The notes under the pieces: model-generated
What the model saw: the letters and a program-made list of their open reading frames with translations, nothing else
What the model was told of the DNA's origin: nothing
Databases searched by the model: none
Program-made: the position numbers and the translations under genes
NCBI GenBank assembly: GCA_036498205.1
Contig: DASXIC010000147.1
Location: forward strand, 1-25,816
DNA from: AV69 sp036498205
GTDB taxonomy: Bacteria; Verrucomicrobiota; Verrucomicrobiia; Chthoniobacterales; UBA10450
Reading direction: 5' to 3'
DNA length: 25,816 nucleotides
Shown here: positions 7,254 to 15,048 of the stretch, one piece after another
Position numbering within the stretch: position 1 is the first letter of the stretch
How the letters are laid out: each line of letters starts with the position of its first letter

Positions 7254-7928
7254 CTATTTCTCGCGCCGCAAGTCGCTCTGAGTGTTCTCGACTGGTTGGA
7301 ATGAGATAATTCCGCTTTCGGGCTCGGTGTCTGTCAGCAGATGCACGATCTCGATTCCGGCGCGCTCCATGTCGTGCATCATCGTGTTCACACGAGAAGA
7401 AAGGTAGCTGTAGGCAACAAAGGTTGGCGTAGCCACCACCAATCCAGCTGCGGTAGTAAGCAAACTCTTGTAAATACCTCCGGATAATTCGGTGACGGTG
7501 GCGTAACCACCGTTGGCCGCGATGACACCAAAGGCCTCGATCATTCCCGCGACCGTGCCGAGCAACCCGAGCAATGGGGCGAGAAAGGCCAGGGTGGCAA
7601 GGACACCGAGGAAGCGCTCGAGTTTTGGCACTTCCAGCTGGCCGGCTTCCTGCACAATTTCACGCAGTTCCGAGCGCGGTAGGTCGTGCCGGATAATGGC
7701 CGCATGAATTACGCGCGCAACGGGACCGGGCGTTCCTGCGGATTCGTGCAGCGCCTCGGCGTAATTGCGCCTTTTGATTAGATTCGAAAGACCTTTCAAA
7801 AATTCGCCGACATGGATCGTGGCGCGATGCAGGTAAAACAATCGTTCTGCAAAAACTCCTATTGAAATGATACTGCAGATCAGGATCGGCCACATCAGCA
7901 GGCCGCCTTTCTGGAGGTATTCGATCAC
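7254..7928 (-). CDS. exbB: ExbB/TolQ/MotA family proton channel protein
   Basis: 224 residues from a GTG at 7928; the family's typical short N-terminal periplasmic segment and first membrane helix (~9-31) support this start. Two further helices lie at ~105-130 (LATLAFLAPLLGLLGTVAGM, the hallmark segment) and ~150-175 (GIYKSLLTTAAGLVVATPT). ExbB pentamers around ExbD form the stator that uses the proton gradient. It is the first of a compact exbB-exbD-tonB run, with a 40-bp gap to the upstream YD-repeat gene on the same strand. The ribosome-binding site is weak. Confidence 0.92.
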   Translation of the reverse strand: MIEYLQKGGLLMWPILICSIISIGVFAERLFYLHRATIHVGEFLKGLSNLIKRRNYAEALHESAGTPGPVARVIHAAIIRHDLPRSELREIVQEAGQLEVPKLERFLGVLATLAFLAPLLGLLGTVAGMIEAFGVIAANGGYATVTELSGGIYKSLLTTAAGLVVATPTFVAYSYLSSRVNTMMHDMERAGIEIVHLLTDTEPESGIISFQPVENTQSDLRREK

Positions 7929-7968
7929 TTTTTTTCTCTAACGTTCTTTGTTCTGGCAGGCAAGCAAC

Positions 7969-8442
7969 TCAGGGGTGTTTCGAAGCTGATACTGCCGGTA
8001 AGCTGGTTTGTCCAAGTAGTTTGCCCGTGCCGTCGTAGGCTGAATAGCCGACCTGTCGTCCGGCGGCATCGTACTGATAAACAAGCTTGCCAATCACGGT
8101 GTTGTCCCGGGCGAGGTGAGTTTCCTCGGCCAGGCGGTTGTTTGCATCGTAACGATATTTTGCGACAAACCGAAGTTGCTCCCTGGGACCTAATACCTCA
8201 CCACGCAGAAATCGTCCATTTTCATCGAGCTCGTAACGAATTTTCTCGCGCAATTTGCCGTCCGCTTCGGTGGTGGTGGCAACCGATTTGTGGTTGGCAT
8301 TATCCGCTTCGTAAACGGTACGGGAACCGTCGGCATTTAGCACAACGCTCACTCGCACCTCAGCGGAAGGAGATTCAGCCTGGCCGAATCCGAGGAGCGG
8401 GGCGGCAAGAAAGAGGGCCGGAAAAGCAAGAAAGCGGGTCAT
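7969..8442 (-). CDS. Small secreted YD-repeat protein
   Basis: 157 residues from the ATG at 8442, chosen because it gives a clear signal peptide (MTRFLAFPALFLAAPLLGFG, cut near GQA). The frame continues upstream to 8577 but would run over the mraZ control region. The mature protein has YD-type repeats, with visible copies around YRYDANNRLAEET and YQYDAAGRQVGYS plus weaker ones. Such repeats form extended beta structures in Rhs-type and other surface proteins. There is no toxin or transmembrane domain, so this is not an Rhs effector. It is divergent from the dcw operon and could head the exbB operon, but function is unknown. Confidence 0.7.
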   Translation of the reverse strand: MTRFLAFPALFLAAPLLGFGQAESPSAEVRVSVVLNADGSRTVYEADNANHKSVATTTEADGKLREKIRYELDENGRFLRGEVLGPREQLRFVAKYRYDANNRLAEETHLARDNTVIGKLVYQYDAAGRQVGYSAYDGTGKLLGQTSLPAVSASKHP

Positions 8443-8493
8443 TAAACGAAGGGGAAGATAGCGGGGAAGCGGGGAGAAGAAAAGATTACGAAA

Positions 8494-8499
8494 ATTGTA
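8494..8499 (-). promoter_or_regulatory. Possible -10 box of the divergent YD-repeat gene
   Basis: On the minus strand TACAAT (5 of 6 bases of TATAAT) lies about 52 bp before the ATG at 8442. No convincing -35 stands at 16-18 bp, so this is a weak call. Confidence 0.25.
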
Positions 8500-8529
8500 T
8501 TGACCCCCACCGGCGGTGGTGGTTAAAAG
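8500..8529 (+). promoter_or_regulatory. mraZ: Candidate sigma-70 promoter of the dcw operon
   Basis: A -35 box TTGACC (8500-8505) is followed after 18 bp by TAAAAG (8524-8529), or after 17 bp by TTAAAA. The -35 is strong and the -10 moderate. The predicted start point falls within the MraZ box just downstream, as expected for an autoregulated mraZ promoter. No better promoter is seen in the 129-bp divergent spacer. Confidence 0.5.
8507..8519. repeat. Inverted repeat in the mraZ promoter spacer
   Basis: CCACC-GGC-GGTGG is a perfect inverted repeat lying between the -35 and -10 candidates. Its place between the boxes would suit a regulator that acts on promoter geometry, but it may be chance in GC-rich sequence. 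Confidence 0.35.
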
Positions 8530-8558
8530 TGGGTCAAAGTGGATTGATGTGGATCTTT
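8529..8558 (+). promoter_or_regulatory. mraZ: MraZ operator (MraZ box)
   Basis: Three direct repeats GTGGG, GTGGA and GTGGA begin at 8529, 8539 and 8549, exactly 10 bp apart, ending 14 bp before the mraZ ATG. MraZ is known to bind tandem TGGGN-type repeats with 10-bp period upstream of its own gene to repress the dcw operon in E. coli and other bacteria. The spacing and location match; copies two and three carry A for the last G. Confidence 0.8.
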
Positions 8559-8571
8559 TCCCCGTCGGCGC

Positions 8572-9027
8572 ATGCAAACAACCGCTTCAACTCAGACATT
8601 TTACGCCGGCGAATTCCAACACGCGATCGACGAAAAAAACCGCATCACCATTCCCTCTCGCTGGCGCCGCCATGAAACCGAAGAATTTATCCTCCTCCCA
8701 GACTCGCAAAATCAATTTCTCCTCGTCATGTCACCCGAGGAATTCGATCGCATGAGCGCGTCGGTCGAGACCACTAATAATGTCAGCCGGCGCGACGCCC
8801 GAATTTTCCTGCGCCAATTGCATTCCCGGGCTCAGCACGGCTTCGCCGACAAACAGGGTCGTCTCGTTTTGCCGGAAGAGCTTTGCCGCAAGATTGGACT
8901 CAAGGGTGAGGTCGCGATCGTAGGAGGGCGCGGCCGATTCGAAATTTGGAATGTCAGCCGCTGGAAACGAGCGCACGAGGAAGAGACGCCCACTTATCAA
9001 CACGTCGCCAATGTAATTGGCCTCTAA
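8572..9027 (+). CDS. mraZ: Transcriptional regulator MraZ
   Basis: 151 residues. Two SpoVT-AbrB-like domains are visible, at ~11-53 (FYAGEFQHAIDEKNRITIPSRWR, the classic MraZ start) and ~87-130 (GFADKQGRLVLPEEL). MraZ forms ring-shaped oligomers that bind the tandem repeats before its own gene and tune the division operon. The ATG at 8572 follows the MraZ box by 14 bp. It is the first gene of the dcw cluster and ends 2 bp before rsmH. A slightly longer N-terminus than E. coli MraZ precedes the first domain. Confidence 0.96.
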   Translation: MQTTASTQTFYAGEFQHAIDEKNRITIPSRWRRHETEEFILLPDSQNQFLLVMSPEEFDRMSASVETTNNVSRRDARIFLRQLHSRAQHGFADKQGRLVLPEELCRKIGLKGEVAIVGGRGRFEIWNVSRWKRAHEEETPTYQHVANVIGL

Positions 9028-9029
9028 CA

Positions 9030-10031
9030 ATGGATGCTTTCCTTTTTGAACGACCGATCTGGTTCGCGACGGGTCCACTCGTTCTGGAAGAGGAGGCGCA
9101 AGAGCGAGAAGAACCCATTTATCATCGGCCGGTGCTGGTGGCTGAGCTGGTCGATCTTCTGCAGGCGCGACCCGGTACGCTGGTCCTCGACGGCACCTGC
9201 GGCGGGGGCGGACACAGCGAAGCAATCCTGGAAACCGGTGTCGACGTCGTCGCCCTCGATCAGGACCCGGCGGCGATCGCCCAAGCCACCGAACGCCTGG
9301 CGCGCTTTGGCAAGCGCGTAACGTTGCGGCAGTCGAATTTCCGGTTTGCCGATCGCGTTCTTGATGCACTCAAGATCGAACGAATCGGCGGTGCGATTCT
9401 CGATCTTGGCGTTTCTTCCCGCCAACTGGAAAACGCCGATCGCGGTTTCAGTTTAATGCGCAATGGTCCGCTCGATATGCGGATGGATCCGCGTGGGGAA
9501 CGGACGGCTGAGGCCATCATCAACGGCTATAGCGAAGAGGAGTTGACCCGACTTTTTCGCGATCTTGGGGAAGAGCCGGCGGCCCGGCGCATTGCCAGCG
9601 CGATTGTCAAACAACGTAAAACGACCGCATTTCGCGAAACACTTCCTCTTGCCCGTACCATTGAGAAGATCGTGGGCCGGCACGGCCGCAGGCATCCTGC
9701 GACGCAAGTATTCCAGGCGTTGCGGATGGAGGTGAACGACGAACTCGGCGCCTTGCAACAGGGATTACGGGTGCTGACGGAGCGACTGGAAGGAGGAGGG
9801 CGCATCGCGGTGATCGCGTTTCATTCCCTGGAAGATCGGATGGTGAAGAATTTCTTCCGCGATCACAGCCGGGAGTACGTGGATCGGCCGGAATGGCCTG
9901 AACCTCGTCCAAACGAAGCGCGCGATTTGCGCATAATCACGCCCAGGCCAATTGGGCCGGGCGAGAACGAACAGCGACTCAATCCCCGCGCGCGAAGCGC
10001 GAAATTGCGGGTCGCGGAAAAACTGGGATGA
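9030..10031 (+). CDS. rsmH: 16S rRNA (cytosine-1402-N4)-methyltransferase RsmH
   Basis: 333 residues from the ATG at 9030, 2 bp after mraZ; the open frame reaches back into mraZ but this start fits the family best. RsmH (MraW) methylates N4 of C1402 in 16S rRNA using S-adenosylmethionine. Motifs: HRPVL (32-36), the SAM-binding DGTCGGGGHS (54-63), LDLGVSS (124-130), PLDMRMD (147-153), and FHSLEDRMVK near the C-terminus. About 30 residues precede HRPVL, longer than in E. coli. The stop overlaps ftsL as ATGA. Confidence 0.96.
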   Translation: MDAFLFERPIWFATGPLVLEEEAQEREEPIYHRPVLVAELVDLLQARPGTLVLDGTCGGGGHSEAILETGVDVVALDQDPAAIAQATERLARFGKRVTLRQSNFRFADRVLDALKIERIGGAILDLGVSSRQLENADRGFSLMRNGPLDMRMDPRGERTAEAIINGYSEEELTRLFRDLGEEPAARRIASAIVKQRKTTAFRETLPLARTIEKIVGRHGRRHPATQVFQALRMEVNDELGALQQGLRVLTERLEGGGRIAVIAFHSLEDRMVKNFFRDHSREYVDRPEWPEPRPNEARDLRIITPRPIGPGENEQRLNPRARSAKLRVAEKLG

Positions 10032-10393
10032 GCGCTCGACGACAAAACTTGAATCAGGTCAATGCCGCGTCGCTTGCGCGGTGGGTTGTGATCACGGGAT
10101 TTCTGGCGCTGGCCGGGCTTTGTTACGTTTATCTTACCCTGCAGTTGCATCGGCTGGGCGACCGGAAAAAGTCGCTCGAGACGGAATTGGTGGGTCTGCG
10201 CACACAGAACGACGTCGCTGGTGTGCAAATTACGGCGCTCACATCCCGCAGCGCACTACAGCGCCGGCTGAAAGAGGGTTACCTCAAGATGATTCCCATT
10301 TCGGAGCAAAATATCGTGCGTCTCGCTCCAACGCGGCCTGTACCAGAGGAAGATGCCATCCGTCCGGTGGCGAACGATCGCGTTGGAAGATGA
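10028..10393 (+). CDS. ftsL: Cell division protein FtsL-like
   Basis: 121 residues. A basic N-terminus, one membrane helix (~17-38) and a periplasmic coiled-coil-like stretch (~40-80) match the FtsL/DivIC layout. Sequence conservation in this family is low, so the call rests on topology, size and its place between rsmH and ftsI. FtsL joins FtsB and FtsQ and activates the FtsW-FtsI synthase at the septum. The start overlaps rsmH by ATGA and the stop overlaps ftsI by ATGA. Confidence 0.82.
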   Translation: MSARRQNLNQVNAASLARWVVITGFLALAGLCYVYLTLQLHRLGDRKKSLETELVGLRTQNDVAGVQITALTSRSALQRRLKEGYLKMIPISEQNIVRLAPTRPVPEEDAIRPVANDRVGR

Positions 10394-12159
10394 GATGGAA
10401 CGGACGAATACGTTGTGCACTGGTGTGCGTTGTTTTCGTCGCGCTCTTTAGCGCGTTTTCTTTTCGTCTCGTTTATCTCCAACTAATCAAACACGACGAG
10501 TACGCCGGGTTGGCGGCGGAAAAGCACGTCTATAAGCAACCGATTTACGCCGAGCGCGGACTCATAACCGATGCCAACGGCGAAGTGCTGGCCAACAACG
10601 TGCCAATGGAAACGGTCGTGGCCGACACATCACATTTAAACAGGGAGAAGCTGGGCGAAGCCGTCGCGCTGCTGAGCCGCGAATTGGACATTGACGCGGA
10701 CGAGGTTGCGCAAAAACTAGGGAGCGATCGGCACTACATCGTGTTGAAACGCGAAGTGCCCCAATCAGCAGCCGACGCGCTTCGTGCCAGATTACGCGCG
10801 CAAAATCTGCGCGGAATTTATTTCGAACGCGATACCACCCGCCTCTACCCCAACGGCTCGATGCTGTGTCACGTCCTCGGTTTTACCGATTTCGATCACA
10901 AGGGAATTCAAGGGGTGGAAGCTTCAATGGACGAATATTTGCGCGGGCAAGATGGCTTCCGCTACATCGAGCATAATCGGGCCGGCCAGGAGATTGTCCT
11001 TTATCGCGGGCAGGAGCGCGCCCCGCGCGACGGTTATCAGGTCCACCTTACCGTTGACCTCAACTTGCAGAACATCGTGGAGAACGAGATCGACGCGGCC
11101 ATGCGCGAGTTTTCCCCCGAGAAAGCGACCATTATTCTAATGCGTCCGCAAACGGGTGAAATTCTGGCGATGGCCAATCGTCCGCACTTCGATCTCAATC
11201 AGCGCAGCACAGCCAAACCGGAGCAGATGAAGAATCGCGCCATCATCGACATGATGGAACCGGGCTCGACCTTCAAAATCGTGACGGCGGCGGCGGCATT
11301 GAACGAAAAGAAAGTTCGGCCGGACACGACCATCTTTTGCGAAAACGGGAGGTGGAATTTCGGGGGGCGGCCGTTACACGATCACAAGGCTTATGGCGAA
11401 CTGAGCGTGCAGGATATCTTGGTCAAATCCAGCAACATTGGTGCGGCCAAGCTCGCCCTTAGCGTAGGCGACCAGAAGTTTTACGAATATATCCGACGAT
11501 TTGGTTTTGGTGAACGCACCGGAATAGAATTGCCAGGCGAGATCACTGGAGTCATCCGTCCCCCGCAAAGCTGGAGCAAGATTTCCATCACCCGCATACC
11601 GATGGGGCATGAGGTAGGGGTGACCCCATTGCAGATGACAATTGCAATGGCGACGATTGCTAACGGCGGGAAATTAATTACGCCACGGGTGGTGAAATCG
11701 GTTACCACCGCCGACGGAAAGACGGTAAGCGAGTTTTCGCCCGCAATCGTGCGGCAGGTGATTTCAACACAAACCGCACAGCAACTCGGCAATGCTCTGC
11801 GCGGAGTGGTCAGCGACCGGGGAACGGCGGCTGCGGCCGCGGTCCCGGGTTTCACGATCGCCGGTAAGACCGGCACGGCGCAAAAAGTGAATCCGCACGG
11901 TGGCTACGACCACGGCAAATATGTTGTTTCGTTCACGGGATTCCTGCCGGCCGATCATCCGGAATTCGTCGGACTGGTGGTGCTGGATGATGCGAAGACC
12001 AGCAAGCCGGAACAAAACTATGGCGGGCAGGTAGCGGGGCCGATTTTCGCCCGGATTGCGGAGAAAGCGGCTCGTTATCTCGACCTTGAACCGCATCCGG
12101 AATTGATGAAGCCCGTCGCGGCCGGGCGCGTCGCAGCAACCAACGTGTCACGGCATTGA
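10390..12159 (+). CDS. ftsI: Septal peptidoglycan transpeptidase FtsI (PBP3, class B)
   Basis: 589 residues from the ATG at 10390 (ATGA overlap with ftsL); the longer open frame upstream is a shadow of rsmH and ftsL. One membrane anchor (~8-32) is followed by a PBP dimer domain (~50-210) and a transpeptidase domain with Ser293-x-x-Lys296 (STFK), Ser347-Ser-Asn349 and Lys493-Thr-Gly-Thr. It crosslinks septal peptidoglycan in the periplasm with FtsW. There is no PASTA domain. The C-terminal tail after ~565 is short and Ala-rich. It is followed after 19 bp by murE. Confidence 0.96.
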   Translation: MRWNGRIRCALVCVVFVALFSAFSFRLVYLQLIKHDEYAGLAAEKHVYKQPIYAERGLITDANGEVLANNVPMETVVADTSHLNREKLGEAVALLSRELDIDADEVAQKLGSDRHYIVLKREVPQSAADALRARLRAQNLRGIYFERDTTRLYPNGSMLCHVLGFTDFDHKGIQGVEASMDEYLRGQDGFRYIEHNRAGQEIVLYRGQERAPRDGYQVHLTVDLNLQNIVENEIDAAMREFSPEKATIILMRPQTGEILAMANRPHFDLNQRSTAKPEQMKNRAIIDMMEPGSTFKIVTAAAALNEKKVRPDTTIFCENGRWNFGGRPLHDHKAYGELSVQDILVKSSNIGAAKLALSVGDQKFYEYIRRFGFGERTGIELPGEITGVIRPPQSWSKISITRIPMGHEVGVTPLQMTIAMATIANGGKLITPRVVKSVTTADGKTVSEFSPAIVRQVISTQTAQQLGNALRGVVSDRGTAAAAAVPGFTIAGKTGTAQKVNPHGGYDHGKYVVSFTGFLPADHPEFVGLVVLDDAKTSKPEQNYGGQVAGPIFARIAEKAARYLDLEPHPELMKPVAAGRVAATNVSRH

Positions 12160-12178
12160 GCGGCCGTTCTGATTTCAC

Positions 12179-13657
12179 ATGCATCTCAAAATTCTCGCCC
12201 GCGCCATTTCGCCACGTCGGATCGTCGGCGCACTTGATCGCGAGGTGGAAAGCATCGCGTATGACTCGCGGCGAGTGCAGAACAACACTCTTTTCGTTGC
12301 CTTGCGCGGTGAGAAAAGCGATGGCCATGAGTTCGTCGATCAAGCGATCGAGAAAGGAGCCAGCGTGATTGTGGCGGAACGCGAGATATCCTCGCCGCGA
12401 GCGACCTGTCTCGTGGTCGATGACAGCCGGTCCGCTCTGGCCGATCTGGCGGTCACGTTTTATGGAAGACCGAGCGGCAAATTAAAAATGGCCGGGGTGA
12501 CCGGAACGAATGGGAAAACAACAACCACATTTCTGATTAAACACATTTGCGAGAACGCGGGACTGCGCTGCGGCTTGATCGGGACGGTGCAATACGAAAT
12601 CGGCGAGCGGGTCATTCCGGCCACGCGTACCACTCCGGAGGCAGTCGATGTGCAAGAGCTGCTCGCGCAAATTGCAAGTGCGGGCTGTCGCGCCGCGGCG
12701 ATGGAGGTTTCATCTCATGCCCTGGCCCAGGAACGGACGCGAGGAATTGAATGGGACGTCGCAGTCTTTACCAATCTCACCCAGGACCATCTCGATTTTC
12801 ACAGCACGATGGAAAATTATTTCGAAGCCAAGACGAAGCTGTTCGAAGGGCTCGCGTCTCAGCAAAAAAAGAAGCGCTCGGTCGCCGTCATCAACATTGA
12901 CGATCGACACGGTCAGAAGCTGGCCGACCGGATGCATGGGAAGGTCGCAATCGTCACCTACGGAATGAACATGCGGGCCGATTTCCGTGCGTCGAATTAT
13001 CGGACTGAATTAGCCGGCACATCATATCAGCTCGATGCGCGCGGCCGCAGTTATCTCGTGCGCGTTCCGCTGATTGGTCGATTCAATGTCGCAAACTCGA
13101 TGGCGGCGCTGGCGGCGGCCAACGCCCTGGGGGTTAATCTGCGCGATGCGGTTCTCTCGCTCGCGCGTTCGCCCCAGGTCCCGGGGCGTCTAGAAATGGT
13201 CCCGGCAAAGCGGCAATTCCAGGTATTTGTTGATTACGCGCACACTGATGACGCACTGGTCAACGTCCTGAAAACGCTGCGCGAGCTGAAACCGCGGAAA
13301 CTGATTTTGGTGTTTGGCTGTGGAGGCAATCGCGACCGGCAGAAAAGGCCCCTCATGGCCCACGCTGCGGATCAGTACGCCGATTTTTCCATCGTCACCT
13401 CGGACAATCCGCGCAAAGAGGATCCCGAGGCGATCATCGCGGAAGTAGAGAAAGGATTTCGTTCCAATCACTATGAGAAAATCACCGATCGCGCGGAAGC
13501 GATTTCGCGTGCTGTAGCGCTGGCGCAACCGCGCGACGTTGTCCTCATCGCCGGTAAAGGTCACGAGAAATATCAGGAGTTCGCCGACCACACCATTCCG
13601 TTCGACGATTTCCAGGTTGCGCGGCGCGCGGTCGAAAATCACCCGGTGCAATTTTGA
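12179..13657 (+). CDS. murE: UDP-MurNAc-L-Ala-D-Glu:meso-diaminopimelate ligase MurE
   Basis: 492 residues. MurE adds the third stem-peptide residue to UDP-MurNAc-L-Ala-D-Glu, using ATP. The P-loop GTNGKTTT (109-116), the likely carbamylated Lys218 in FEAKTKLF, and GKGHE (459-463) are visible. The DNPR motif at 409-412 is the signature for meso-diaminopimelate, so the wall is of the Gram-negative A1-gamma type. The ATG at 12179 is 19 bp after ftsI, with a weak ribosome-binding site. The stop overlaps murF by one base (TGATG). Confidence 0.97.
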   Translation: MHLKILARAISPRRIVGALDREVESIAYDSRRVQNNTLFVALRGEKSDGHEFVDQAIEKGASVIVAEREISSPRATCLVVDDSRSALADLAVTFYGRPSGKLKMAGVTGTNGKTTTTFLIKHICENAGLRCGLIGTVQYEIGERVIPATRTTPEAVDVQELLAQIASAGCRAAAMEVSSHALAQERTRGIEWDVAVFTNLTQDHLDFHSTMENYFEAKTKLFEGLASQQKKKRSVAVINIDDRHGQKLADRMHGKVAIVTYGMNMRADFRASNYRTELAGTSYQLDARGRSYLVRVPLIGRFNVANSMAALAAANALGVNLRDAVLSLARSPQVPGRLEMVPAKRQFQVFVDYAHTDDALVNVLKTLRELKPRKLILVFGCGGNRDRQKRPLMAHAADQYADFSIVTSDNPRKEDPEAIIAEVEKGFRSNHYEKITDRAEAISRAVALAQPRDVVLIAGKGHEKYQEFADHTIPFDDFQVARRAVENHPVQF

Positions 13658-15048
13658 TGGAACAATTATCGTTATCAAAAATCGCAGAGTTCGCCGGCGC
13701 GTACATCGGGCAAGGGCCACGCGATCGGAGGATTGGGCACGTCAGCACCGATTCGCGGACGATTAAGCCGGGCGAATTGTTTGTCGCATTGCGCGGGGAA
13801 AATTTCGACGGCCACAATTTTCTCGAGCAGGTTGCCGGGGCCGGCGCAGCGGGTGCGATCGTGTCACAAGACGTGACCGCGAAGTTGCCGGCAGAATTCG
13901 CTCTTCTGCGGGCACCTGACACACTCGTCGCGTATCAACGGCTGGCCGCCAATTACCGACGGTCCCTGTCACTGAAGGTTCTTTGCATCACCGGCAGTAA
14001 CGGCAAGACGTCGACAAAGGATTTCACGGCTTCGATTCTGGGCCGTGCCTACCGCGTAACCAAGACTGTGGGAAATTTCAATAATCACGTTGGTCTGCCG
14101 CGGACCGTTCTGGAGACGAATCGCGAGGACGAACTCGCTGTTTGGGAAATCGGGATGAATCATCCCGGCGAGATCGCCGTCCTTGCGCGAATCGCGTTAC
14201 CGGACGCGGCGATCATCACCAATATCGGCCGCGCGCACATCGAGTTCATGGGGTCGCTCGAAGCGATTGCGCGAGAGAAAGGCACCCTGGCCGAAGCTGT
14301 TAAAGCTGACGGTTTTGTAGTCTTGAATGCCGATGATCAGTTCAGTGAGCCAATCGCAAAACAATCCTCTGCTCGTGTGATTTTTGCCGGAATTAAGAAT
14401 GGAGAAATTCAGGCAGCCGAGGTTCAACAGACGGCCGATGGCAATGAATTCACCATTATTGAGGGCGCGCATCGCTGCCGGGCCCAGCTTCCCGTTCCGG
14501 GTTTGCACATGGTGCAGAACGCGATGCTGGCAGTAGCGGCAGGGCGCGCCTTCGGCGTTTCGCTGGAAGATTGCGCAGCCGGCCTCGCTTCCACCCCACT
14601 CACTAAAGCGCGCTTGCAGATCCGCGAAATCAATGGCGTTCAATTCATTGACGACAGTTACAATGCCAATCCTGATTCGATGAAAGCGGCGCTGCGGACG
14701 CTGATGGAATTGGAAAGCGAGGGCAAGCGGGTGGCAGTGCTCGGCAAAATGCTCGAGCTCGGTTCGGAATCGGAACGTGGACATCGCGAAGTCGGAGAAA
14801 CCGCTGCTATTTTCGGCGTCGATTATCTGATCGGCCTCGGCGACGATGCCATCGCGCGCGCGGCACAACACGCCGGACTCGAAAACTCGATCGTCGCGCA
14901 GAACGCAAGCGAAGCAGCGGAGAAATTGAGCGATATCGTTTCGACCGGCGACCTGGTCTTGATTAAAGGCAGCCGCTTTTCGCGAACGGAGCTGGTTCTG
15001 GAAGAGTTTGCCAAGCTCAGGCCGGCGGCGGGAGGTAATGCGCGATGA
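13657..15048 (+). CDS. murF: UDP-MurNAc-tripeptide:D-Ala-D-Ala ligase MurF
   Basis: 463 residues from the ATG at 13657, which shares one base with the murE stop; a TTG one codon earlier is less likely. MurF attaches the D-Ala-D-Ala dipeptide made by Ddl, finishing the UDP-MurNAc-pentapeptide. Visible motifs are the P-loop GSNGKTST (113-120), the NFNNHVGLP segment typical of MurF, the EIGMNHPGEI stretch, and DDSYNANPDSM (332-342), which is diagnostic. The stop overlaps mraY by ATGA. Confidence 0.97.
   Translation: MEQLSLSKIAEFAGAYIGQGPRDRRIGHVSTDSRTIKPGELFVALRGENFDGHNFLEQVAGAGAAGAIVSQDVTAKLPAEFALLRAPDTLVAYQRLAANYRRSLSLKVLCITGSNGKTSTKDFTASILGRAYRVTKTVGNFNNHVGLPRTVLETNREDELAVWEIGMNHPGEIAVLARIALPDAAIITNIGRAHIEFMGSLEAIAREKGTLAEAVKADGFVVLNADDQFSEPIAKQSSARVIFAGIKNGEIQAAEVQQTADGNEFTIIEGAHRCRAQLPVPGLHMVQNAMLAVAAGRAFGVSLEDCAAGLASTPLTKARLQIREINGVQFIDDSYNANPDSMKAALRTLMELESEGKRVAVLGKMLELGSESERGHREVGETAAIFGVDYLIGLGDDAIARAAQHAGLENSIVAQNASEAAEKLSDIVSTGDLVLIKGSRFSRTELVLEEFAKLRPAAGGNAR

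Noticed and set aside
7969..8442. Rhs-type toxin reading of the YD-repeat gene
   Set aside because: It is far too short, and has no core hydrophobic cage segment, toxin domain or immunity gene nearby.
8443..8577. Longer N-terminus for the YD-repeat gene
   Set aside because: It would cover the mraZ promoter and MraZ box and place the signal peptide 45 residues inside the protein.
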